Assembly: GCA_044432925.1 (NCBI GenBank)
Contig: JAWXUE010000033.1
Span: 1-12,622, forward strand
Length of the DNA: 12,622 bases
From: JAWXUE01 sp044432925
GTDB taxonomy: Bacteria > Bacillota_I > Bacilli_A > Acholeplasmatales > Anaeroplasmataceae
Direction of reading: 5' to 3'
Shown: in pieces, positions 6,785-12,622 of the stretch
Layout of the letters: the number at the start of each line of letters is the position of its first letter
Position numbering within the stretch: the stretch's first letter is position 1
Notes under the pieces: model-generated
The model's input: the letters and a program-made list of their open reading frames with translations, nothing else
What the model was told of the DNA's origin: nothing
The model's database searches: none
Program-made: the position numbers and the translations under genes

Positions 6785-8101
6785 ATGGCTACATTAAGTC
6801 TACAAAATATTAATAAAATTTACCCTAATGGGGTACAAGCGGTTTTCGATTTCAACTTAGAAATCGCTGATAAAGAATTTATCATCTTCGTTGGACCATC
6901 TGGTTGTGGAAAATCTACAACATTAAGAATGGTTGCTGGATTAGAAGAAATTTCAAGTGGAGATTTCTATATTGATGATGAATTAATGAATGACGTTGCT
7001 CCAAAAGATCGTAATATTGCGATGGTATTCCAAAGTTATGCATTATATCCACATATGACTGTGTATGATAACATGGCGTTTGGTTTAAAATTAAGAAAAG
7101 TACCAAAAGATCAAATTGATGAAAAAGTTAGAGCTGCTGCTGAAAAATTAGGATTATCTATTTACTTAGATAGAAAACCTAAAGCATTATCAGGGGGGCA
7201 AAGACAACGTGTTGCCTTAGGACGTGCGATTGTAAGAAATGCAAAAGTATTCTTAATGGATGAACCATTATCAAACTTAGATGCTAAACTACGTGTTCAA
7301 ATGCGTGGAGAATTAATTAGATTACATAATACATTAGCAACAACAACTATCTATGTAACGCATGACCAAATTGAAGCGATGACAATGGCTTCAAGAATCG
7401 TAGTTATGAAAGATGGATATATTCAACAAGTAGGATCTCCAAAAGATATCTATGATAACCCAGTTAATACATTCGTTGCTGGATTCATCGGTACTCCTGC
7501 AATGAACTTCGTACCAGGTGAAGTTGGTAAAGATGGTGTATTTAGAACTCCTGATGGATATAACTTAAAAGTTCCTAAAGCACAATTAGCTAACTTAGAA
7601 GCTGCTGATTTAATTGAAGAACAAGTAATTTTAGGTGTAAGACCTGAAGATATTCATGATGATATTATTGTTATGGAAACTTATCCAGATTCAAAATTTA
7701 CAGCAACTGTAGATGTATCTGAGTTATTAGGTGCTAATACAAATATTTATATGAGCATTAATGGTTCTAATGTTTGTGCTTCAGTTGATGGACGTGCAGA
7801 TATCAAAATTGGTGATAAAATTGATTTAGCTATTGATATGAATAAATGTCATTTCTTTGATGGTAAAACTGAAAAATGTGTAACTATCAAATCATACCAA
7901 AAAGAATTAGCAAGAGCTGCTAAACAAGGTAATACTGCTGAAAAAACTGAAGAAGTTAAAGAAGAAGTAAAAGTTGAAGCTAAAGAAGAAACTAAAACTG
8001 AAGCTAAACCAGCTGCAAAAACAGTTAAAAAAACTACAACTACAACAACTACAACAACAAAAAAAGCTGAAGTTAAAGAAGAAGAAAAAGCTGCAGAATA
8101 A
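6785..8101 (+). CDS. Sugar ABC transporter ATP-binding protein, MsmK/UgpC type
   Basis: A 438-residue ATPase that would power carbohydrate (CUT1-type) importers from the cytoplasmic face. Motifs in order are Walker A GPSGCGKS (37-44), Q-loop Gln83, signature LSGGQ (135-139), Walker B VFLMDEP (155-161), D-loop SNLD (163-166) and H-loop His193. A TOBE/OB regulatory region with GVRPEDI follows (about 235-370), as in MsmK, MalK and UgpC. Family members usually end near residue 370. Here a tail of about 65 residues follows, rich in Lys, Glu, Ala and Thr, with nine Thr in a row at 417-425. The ribosome site is AGGAGG (6771-6776), eight bases before ATG. No permease or binding-protein gene is adjacent, which fits a shared ATPase serving several importers. 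Codon use (many TTC, ATC, AAC) suggests high expression. The transported sugars are unknown. Confidence 0.92.
   Translation: MATLSLQNINKIYPNGVQAVFDFNLEIADKEFIIFVGPSGCGKSTTLRMVAGLEEISSGDFYIDDELMNDVAPKDRNIAMVFQSYALYPHMTVYDNMAFGLKLRKVPKDQIDEKVRAAAEKLGLSIYLDRKPKALSGGQRQRVALGRAIVRNAKVFLMDEPLSNLDAKLRVQMRGELIRLHNTLATTTIYVTHDQIEAMTMASRIVVMKDGYIQQVGSPKDIYDNPVNTFVAGFIGTPAMNFVPGEVGKDGVFRTPDGYNLKVPKAQLANLEAADLIEEQVILGVRPEDIHDDIIVMETYPDSKFTATVDVSELLGANTNIYMSINGSNVCASVDGRADIKIGDKIDLAIDMNKCHFFDGKTEKCVTIKSYQKELARAAKQGNTAEKTEEVKEEVKVEAKEETKTEAKPAAKTVKKTTTTTTTTTKKAEVKEEEKAAE
8033..8059 (+). repeat. ACA/ACT trinucleotide tract encoding nine threonines
   Basis: Nine consecutive ACA or ACT codons lie inside the tail of the ABC ATPase and are flanked by A-runs coding for lysine. 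Slippage in whole codons would change tail length without a frameshift. Confidence 0.8.
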
Positions 8102-8102
8102 A

Positions 8103-8157
8103 AATTGAAAATTATAATGATAACACTTTACTCTTTTTCTAATTGAAAAATATAATG
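8103..8157 (+). repeat. 17-base direct repeat upstream of pgk
   Basis: AATTGAAAATTATAATG (8103-8119) and AATTGAAAAATATAATG (8141-8157) match at 16 of 17 positions. Each contains TTGAAA and TATAAT. The second copy supplies the -35 box of the pgk promoter. Confidence 0.75.
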
Positions 8158-8174
8158 TAAAGTGTTATAATTAT
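8114..8174. repeat. Inverted repeat spanning the pgk promoter
   Basis: ATAACACTTTAC (8120-8131) is perfectly complementary to GTAAAGTGTTAT (8157-8168). The arms extend outward to 18 bases (8114-8131 and 8157-8174) with one mismatch. The 25-base centre holds a smaller inverted repeat, TTTTTC (8134-8139) and GAAAAA (8145-8150). The right arm covers the spacer and -10 of the pgk promoter. No T-run follows, so this does not look like a simple terminator. An operator, or a read-through RNA hairpin, are the candidate roles. Confidence 0.75.
8143..8171 (+). promoter_or_regulatory. pgk promoter
   Basis: TTGAAA (8143-8148) and TATAAT (8166-8171) are separated by 17 bases, close to the sigma-A consensus at ideal spacing. 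The start would lie near 8178, about 30 bases before the pgk ATG. It probably drives pgk, the HPr-like gene and tpiA together. Confidence 0.75.
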
Positions 8175-8195
8175 TTATGTAAAATAAAAGTATTT

Positions 8196-8200
8196 GGAGG
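8196..8200 (+). promoter_or_regulatory. Ribosome binding site deciding the pgk start
   Basis: GGAGG lies eight bases before the ATG at 8209. The longer reading from TTG at 8194 would begin inside this site and add five residues foreign to the family, so it is rejected. Confidence 0.8.
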
Positions 8201-8208
8201 CTATAAAA

Positions 8209-9402
8209 ATGGCAAAAAAAAGTGTTTTAGATTTAAATGTAAAAGGGAAAAAAGTATTAATCCGCGTTGATTTCAACGTACCAATGAAAGATGGTGTAAT
8301 CACTGACGAAAACAGAATCGTTGCTGCTTTACCAACTATTCAACATGTATTAAAAAATGGAGGGAAAGCAATTTGTTTTTCTCACTTAGGAAGAATTAAA
8401 GAAGAATCAGATAAAATCAAAAATTCTTTAGCTCCTGTTGCTGCTAGACTTGCTGAATTATTAGGTAAAGAAGTTAAGTTTATTGCTGCTACAAGAGGTG
8501 CAGAATTAGAAAAAGCTTGCGCTGAATTAAAAGACGGTGAAGTTTTAATGTTTGAAAACACTAGATTCGAAGATTTAGAAGGTAAAAAAGAATCTAAAAA
8601 TGATGCTGAATTAGGTAAATATTGGGCTTCATTAGGTGATGTATTTGTTAATGATGCATTTGGTACAGCTCATAGAGCACATGCTAGTAATGTTGGGATT
8701 GCTTCTAACATCGCTGAAACTGCAGCTGGATTCTTATTAGAAAAAGAAATCAAATTTATCGGTGGAGCAGTAGATACTCCTGCTAGACCTTTCGTAGCTA
8801 TCTTAGGTGGAGCTAAAGTAAGTGATAAAATTGAAGTAATTGAAAACTTAATCGTTAAAGCTGATAAAATTCTTATCGGTGGAGGGATGATGTTTACATT
8901 CTTAAAAGCTCAAGGATTAAATATCGGTAAATCATTATGTGAAGCTGATAAAGTAGACTTAGCAAAAGAATTATTAGAAAAAGCAAATGGTAAAATTGTT
9001 TTACCTATCGATACAATTGTTGCAAAAGAATTTTCAAATTCAGTAGAATGTTCAACTGTTTCTGTAAATGATGTTGCTGATGATGTAATGGGATTAGATA
9101 TTGGTGCAAAATCAACTGAATTATTCGCTTCAGAATTAGCTTCTGCTAAAACAGTTGTATGGAATGGACCTATGGGTGTATTTGAAATGTCAAACTACGC
9201 TGCTGGTACAATCGGTGTTTGTGAATCAATTTCTAAATTAAAAGATGCTGTAACTATCGTTGGTGGTGGAGATTCTGCTGCAGCAGCAATTAAATTTGGT
9301 TATGAAGAGAAATTCTCTCATATTTCTACAGGTGGAGGAGCTTCTTTAGAATATTTAGAAGGAAAAACTTTACCAGGTGTAGATTGCGTTAACGAAAAAT
9401 AA
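8209..9402 (+). CDS. pgk: Phosphoglycerate kinase
   Basis: A 397-residue cytosolic glycolytic enzyme that transfers the acyl phosphate of 1,3-bisphosphoglycerate to ADP, giving 3-phosphoglycerate and ATP. Length is normal for bacterial Pgk. Clear motifs are the N-terminal signature RVDFNVPM (19-26), SHLGR, ENTRFEDLEG, NDAFGTAHRAHAS, ILGGAKVSDKI in the hinge region, WNGPMGVFEM, and the C-terminal nucleotide-binding stretch VGGGDSAAA with STGGGASLEYLEG. The start is ATG at 8209, set by GGAGG. It has its own strong promoter and is followed after 20 bases by the HPr-like gene, with no terminator between. Frequent TTC, ATC and AAC codons fit a highly expressed gene. No gapA lies next to it in this window. 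Confidence 0.98.
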   Translation: MAKKSVLDLNVKGKKVLIRVDFNVPMKDGVITDENRIVAALPTIQHVLKNGGKAICFSHLGRIKEESDKIKNSLAPVAARLAELLGKEVKFIAATRGAELEKACAELKDGEVLMFENTRFEDLEGKKESKNDAELGKYWASLGDVFVNDAFGTAHRAHASNVGIASNIAETAAGFLLEKEIKFIGGAVDTPARPFVAILGGAKVSDKIEVIENLIVKADKILIGGGMMFTFLKAQGLNIGKSLCEADKVDLAKELLEKANGKIVLPIDTIVAKEFSNSVECSTVSVNDVADDVMGLDIGAKSTELFASELASAKTVVWNGPMGVFEMSNYAAGTIGVCESISKLKDAVTIVGGGDSAAAAIKFGYEEKFSHISTGGGASLEYLEGKTLPGVDCVNEK

Positions 9403-9422
9403 TCTATAAGGAGGATTCTATT

Positions 9423-9671
9423 ATGGAAAAACAAATCTTAGTTAAAAGTACAGTTGGATTACATGCTCGTTTAGCAGCAAAAGTAGTTCAAGCTGCTTCT
9501 AAATACGAAGTTGATATCGAATTACATTATAATGATAAAATTATCGATATTAAATCAATTTTAGGATTAATGTCTTTAGCTATTCCTAGTGGGCAAAACG
9601 TTAAAGTTGTTGCTAACGGGAATGATGCAGAAGCTGCAATTAATGAAATTGCTGAATTATTAGAAAATTAG
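9423..9671 (+). CDS. HPr-family phosphocarrier protein
   Basis: An 82-residue HPr-like protein of the phosphoenolpyruvate:sugar phosphotransferase system, slightly shorter than the usual 85-90. The active-site region reads GLHARLA, giving His14 for phosphorylation by Enzyme I and Arg16. Most HPr proteins have GLHARPA or GIHARPA, so the conserved Pro is Leu17 here. The regulatory region KSILGLMSL contains Ser45, equivalent to Ser46 of Bacillus subtilis HPr, the target of HPr kinase. Both phosphorylation sites are therefore kept, unlike Crh, which lacks the His. It lies between pgk and tpiA with a strong ribosome site (AAGGAGG, 9408-9414) and is surely co-transcribed with them. It may be the main HPr or a specialised paralogue; the rest of the genome would decide, so I leave out the ptsH symbol. 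Confidence 0.9.
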   Translation: MEKQILVKSTVGLHARLAAKVVQAASKYEVDIELHYNDKIIDIKSILGLMSLAIPSGQNVKVVANGNDAEAAINEIAELLEN

Positions 9672-9698
9672 TAAGAAAGATTATAAGAGGATATATTA

Positions 9699-10454
9699 AT
9701 GAGAAAACCTATGATGGCAGGGAACTGGAAAATGAACAAAAACAGAGATGAAGCTTTACAATTCATCTTTGCAGTAAATCAAAGTCTTCCAGAAGCAAGT
9801 AAAGTTGAAACAGTTATCTGTGCTCAACCAGTATTATTACGTTGTTTAGTTAAAAGACAAGGTGAACAATTAAGAATTGGAGCTCAAAATATGCATTTTG
9901 AAAACTCTGGTGCGTTCACAGGAGAAGTATCTCCTCAAGTTTTAACTGATACAGGTGTTGAATATGTAGTTATCGGACATAGTGAAAGAAGAGAAATGTT
10001 TAATGAAACTGATGAAACAGTTAACAAAAAAACAATCACTGCTTTAGCTAACGAAATTACTCCAATCGTATGTTGTGGTGAAACTTTAGAAGAAAGAGAA
10101 ACTAACAAATATACAGAAGTATTAACTAATCAAATCAAAAAAGCATATGCTAATATTGCTGCAACTGATGTAGCAAAAACTGTAATCGCTTATGAACCAA
10201 TTTGGGCTATCGGAACTGGTAAAACTGCTACTTCTGATGTTGCTGATCAAACTTGTGGATTAGTAAGAAATGTTATTAAAGAATTATACGGTGCTGCTGT
10301 AGCTGAAGAAGTTAGAGTATTATATGGTGGTTCTGTAAAACCAGATAACGTTGCTGACTTAATGTCAAAAGAAAACATTGATGGTGCTTTAGTTGGTGGG
10401 GCTTCTTTAGATCCTAATTCATTCTTAGCATTATGTAATGCTTGCGTAAAATAA
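9699..10454 (+). CDS. tpiA: Triosephosphate isomerase
   Basis: A 251-residue cytosolic TIM-barrel enzyme that interconverts dihydroxyacetone phosphate and glyceraldehyde 3-phosphate. All catalytic residues are visible: Asn9 and Lys11 in GNWKMN, His94 in VIGHSERR, and Glu166 in YEPIWAIGTGKTA, which also includes the flexible loop 6. The phosphate-binding ends YGGSVKP (209-215) and GALVGGASL are intact, and length matches the family. AAGAGG (9685-9690) precedes the ATG by eight bases, and the gap to the HPr-like gene is 27 bases, consistent with one operon driven from the pgk promoter. A terminator-like hairpin follows the stop codon. Codon use resembles pgk and suggests strong expression. Confidence 0.98.
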   Translation: MRKPMMAGNWKMNKNRDEALQFIFAVNQSLPEASKVETVICAQPVLLRCLVKRQGEQLRIGAQNMHFENSGAFTGEVSPQVLTDTGVEYVVIGHSERREMFNETDETVNKKTITALANEITPIVCCGETLEERETNKYTEVLTNQIKKAYANIAATDVAKTVIAYEPIWAIGTGKTATSDVADQTCGLVRNVIKELYGAAVAEEVRVLYGGSVKPDNVADLMSKENIDGALVGGASLDPNSFLALCNACVK

Positions 10455-10460
10455 TATATT

Positions 10461-10492
10461 AAAACCACTATCAATTTAGTGGTTTTTCTTTT
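10461..10492 (+). terminator. Terminator-like hairpin after tpiA
   Basis: AAAACCACTA (10461-10470) pairs with TAGTGGTTTT (10477-10486) around a six-base loop, and the T-rich run TTTTTCTTTT (10483-10492) follows. It begins six bases after the tpiA stop codon. It ends only 18 bases before the next start codon, so it may be partial or regulated rather than absolute. Confidence 0.8.
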
Positions 10493-10510
10493 AAAATAAG
10501 GAGGTTTATC

Positions 10511-12622
10511 ATGGTTAAGTTAGATGGAAACAAAGTTATAGTTAATAATATAGAAATCTTATTTATAAATGAAGATATAATAAATATATCTGATGGTATA
10601 AACACTTCGTTTAAACAACCAAAAAATATATTAAAAGATATAAAACTTAGTGTTAAAGAAGATAAAAATGTAGTGTATATATCAAGTGAAAAATTTATAT
10701 TAAAAGTTACTGATAAGGTTGATATATATGATATAAAAAGTAATCCTTTATGTGTTAATTATTTAGAAGAAGTAAAAGGTAAAAGTATTATAGAAGATAA
10801 ATTAGCTGAGTTAGAAGGACATAAAGTAGATAATGATATAATGGATGTTAATCATATGATTAAAATTAAAACTTCTAAAGAATCACTATTTTATGGTTTA
10901 GGAGATAAGACAGGTTTCTTTAATAAAAGAGGTTATGAATATGTTAATCATAATACTGATGATCCTGCTCCTCAAGTAGATAGTTTTAAATCGTTATATA
11001 AAAGTATTCCTTTTTTCATTGTAAAAGAAAAAACGCATAGTTACGGTATTTTCTTTGATAATTCATATAAATCTTATTATGATTTTTGTTATAGTAGTGA
11101 TGAATATTATTCATTTGGTGCAACAAAAGGTAGCAAAGATTATTATTTTATAAGTGGAGACTTAAAAGAGATAGTTTCTAACTATACACTTATAACAGGA
11201 AGATACCCTATGCCTCAATTATGGACACTTGGTAATCATCAATCGCGTTGGGGATATAAATCTAAAGAAGATATTTATGAAGTTGTGAAAAGATATAAAG
11301 AAAATAACATACCTTTAAGTGTAGTGCATTTAGATATAGATTATATGGATAATTATAAAGTGTTTACTACATCTAATGAAAGATTTAAAGATATAGAAAA
11401 AATGATTAAAGAACTTAGAGCACAAGGAATTAGAATTGTTTGTATTATTGATCCGGGTGTAAAGGTTGAAAAAGATTATCATGTATATGAAGAAGGAATT
11501 AAAAATAAATATTTTGCTACATTAAATAATGAAGTATATGAAAATGTTGTATGGCCAGGTGATAGTGTATTCCCGTCATTTATATCATCTAGTGTAAGAG
11601 AGTGGTGGGGAGACTTATCTAAATCTTTAATAGATATTGGTGTTGAAGGAATATGGACTGATATGAATGAACCAGCAAGTTTCAGAGGTCCTCTACCAGA
11701 TAATGTTGAATTCTTAGGTGATGATGGAATTCATTTACATGATGAAGTTCATAATTTATATGGTCATTATATGGCAGAAGCTACTTATAATGGATTAGTT
11801 AAACATACTAATAAAAGACCTTTTGTAATTACAAGAGCATCTTTTAGTGGTACACAAAAATACTCAACATTCTGGACAGGAGATAATCATTCTATTTGGG
11901 CTCATTTACAAATGGCCATCCCGCAACAAGTAAACATGGGATTATCAGGTATGAGTTTCGTTGGTACAGATATTGGTGGGTTTAGTAGTGACTGTACTAA
12001 AGAATTAATGATTAGATGGGTACAAGTTGGTATATTTAGTCCGTTATGTAGAAATCATTCTAATAATGGAAGTAGATATCAAGAACCTTATCAATTTGAT
12101 CAAGAAGCAATCTCTATTTATAGAGATATGATGAATTTAAGATACAGATTACTACCTTACTTTTATGATTTATTTAAAGAGCATGAACGAACAGGTCTTC
12201 CTGTAATTAGACCTTTAGTATTACATTATGATGATGATGTTAATACATATAATATAAATGATCAGTTTATGATTGGTGAAAATATGATTGTTTGTCCTAT
12301 AGTTAATCAAGGTGAAGTAAATAGAAAAATTTATTTACCTAAAGGTGTATGGTATGATTATTTTACTAAAGAGCGTGTTAGTGATGGTTATTCTATTTAT
12401 AATATACCTTTAGATAAAGTAGGTGTATTTGTTAAAGAGGGTGCTATAATACCCGAATATGAAACAACAAATTTAGATTCAATAGATGAGTTAACTTTAA
12501 ATTGTTTTGGTGATGCTAAATATATTCATTATCAAGATAATAATACTGATTTTAAATATAAAGATAAAGAATATAATTTATATTCATTTGAAGTTAATAG
12601 TGGTAAATTAAATACTACAATG
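10511..12622 (+). CDS. Glycoside hydrolase family 31 alpha-glucosidase (3' end cut by window)
   Basis: An open frame of 704 codons that reaches the right edge without a stop, so the C-terminus is missing. It encodes an intracellular GH31 enzyme; no signal peptide is present. An N-terminal beta domain (about 1-225) precedes the catalytic barrel. In the barrel are HLDIDYMD (273-280, substrate-binding Asp275), the nucleophile motif IWTDMNEP with Asp384, and FWTGDN with the acid/base Asp458, followed by GMSFVGTDIGGF. These define a retaining alpha-glucosidase that releases glucose from maltose- or isomaltose-type oligosaccharides; alpha-xylosidase is an alternative within the family. AAGGAGG (10498-10504) lies six bases before ATG. 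It follows tpiA closely, separated by a terminator-like hairpin, and would feed glucose units into glycolysis. Codon use is more AT-rich than in pgk and tpiA. Confidence 0.93.
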   Translation, partial: MVKLDGNKVIVNNIEILFINEDIINISDGINTSFKQPKNILKDIKLSVKEDKNVVYISSEKFILKVTDKVDIYDIKSNPLCVNYLEEVKGKSIIEDKLAELEGHKVDNDIMDVNHMIKIKTSKESLFYGLGDKTGFFNKRGYEYVNHNTDDPAPQVDSFKSLYKSIPFFIVKEKTHSYGIFFDNSYKSYYDFCYSSDEYYSFGATKGSKDYYFISGDLKEIVSNYTLITGRYPMPQLWTLGNHQSRWGYKSKEDIYEVVKRYKENNIPLSVVHLDIDYMDNYKVFTTSNERFKDIEKMIKELRAQGIRIVCIIDPGVKVEKDYHVYEEGIKNKYFATLNNEVYENVVWPGDSVFPSFISSSVREWWGDLSKSLIDIGVEGIWTDMNEPASFRGPLPDNVEFLGDDGIHLHDEVHNLYGHYMAEATYNGLVKHTNKRPFVITRASFSGTQKYSTFWTGDNHSIWAHLQMAIPQQVNMGLSGMSFVGTDIGGFSSDCTKELMIRWVQVGIFSPLCRNHSNNGSRYQEPYQFDQEAISIYRDMMNLRYRLLPYFYDLFKEHERTGLPVIRPLVLHYDDDVNTYNINDQFMIGENMIVCPIVNQGEVNRKIYLPKGVWYDYFTKERVSDGYSIYNIPLDKVGVFVKEGAIIPEYETTNLDSIDELTLNCFGDAKYIHYQDNNTDFKYKDKEYNLYSFEVNSGKLNTTM

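Noticed and set aside
8120..8168. Intrinsic terminator for the ABC ATPase gene
   Set aside because: The stem is AT-rich with a 25-base centre and is followed by a mixed A/T sequence rather than a T-run. It overlaps a good promoter instead.
8101..8208. Catabolite-responsive (cre) or CggR operator before pgk
   Set aside because: No sequence close to the cre consensus, with its central CG, is present. The inverted repeat does not match an operator I can name.
1..12622. CRISPR array, mobile element, prophage, defence island, tRNA or rRNA
   Set aside because: Nearly all bases are covered by recognisable housekeeping genes. No spaced direct repeats, transposase motifs or folded RNA genes were seen in the short gaps.

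Overview
The window comes from a strongly AT-rich, low-GC Gram-positive (Bacillota) chromosome. The proteins, AGGAGG-type ribosome binding sites and gene content suggest a Bacilli/Erysipelotrichia/RF39-like gut lineage. The cell makes peptidoglycan, since MurF-like and Ddl enzymes are present, so it is not a wall-less mollicute. The many tryptophans I checked in the translated genes are all TGG, and TGA is seen only as a stop after the hydrolase. This points to the standard bacterial code, but the taxonomic placement is inference.

Region 1 (14-2813, minus strand): a U32-family RNA-hydroxylation-type protein (RlhA/TrhP-like) followed 40 bases later by the manganese exporter mntP, probably one transcript. 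Region 2 (2928-6084, plus strand, divergent from region 1): three tightly coupled genes for an alpha/beta hydrolase, a MurF-like Mur ligase whose N-terminal part is membrane segments, and D-Ala-D-Ala ligase. Ddl makes the dipeptide that a MurF would attach, so this is a cell-wall stem-peptide unit. Region 3 (6136-6690): a short regulator with a PucR-type C-terminal helix-turn-helix, closed by a clear intrinsic terminator. Region 4 (6785-10454): a MsmK/UgpC-type sugar ABC ATPase with a long charged tail, then pgk, an HPr-like gene and tpiA. pgk has a near-consensus promoter embedded in a large inverted repeat. Region 5 (10511 to the right edge): a GH31 alpha-glucosidase cut by the window end, just behind a terminator-like hairpin that leaves little room for its own promoter.

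Regions 3-5 share a carbohydrate theme: a possible regulator, the ATPase that powers sugar importers, a PTS phosphocarrier, two glycolytic enzymes and an intracellular glucosidase. No gene-free stretch exceeds 300 bases, and I saw no tRNA, rRNA, insertion sequence, phage gene, CRISPR array or known riboswitch. Most of the window is ordinary core genome. The least ordinary points are the membrane-anchored MurF-like enzyme, the HPr variant between pgk and tpiA, the inverted repeat over the pgk promoter, and the low-complexity tail of the ABC ATPase.
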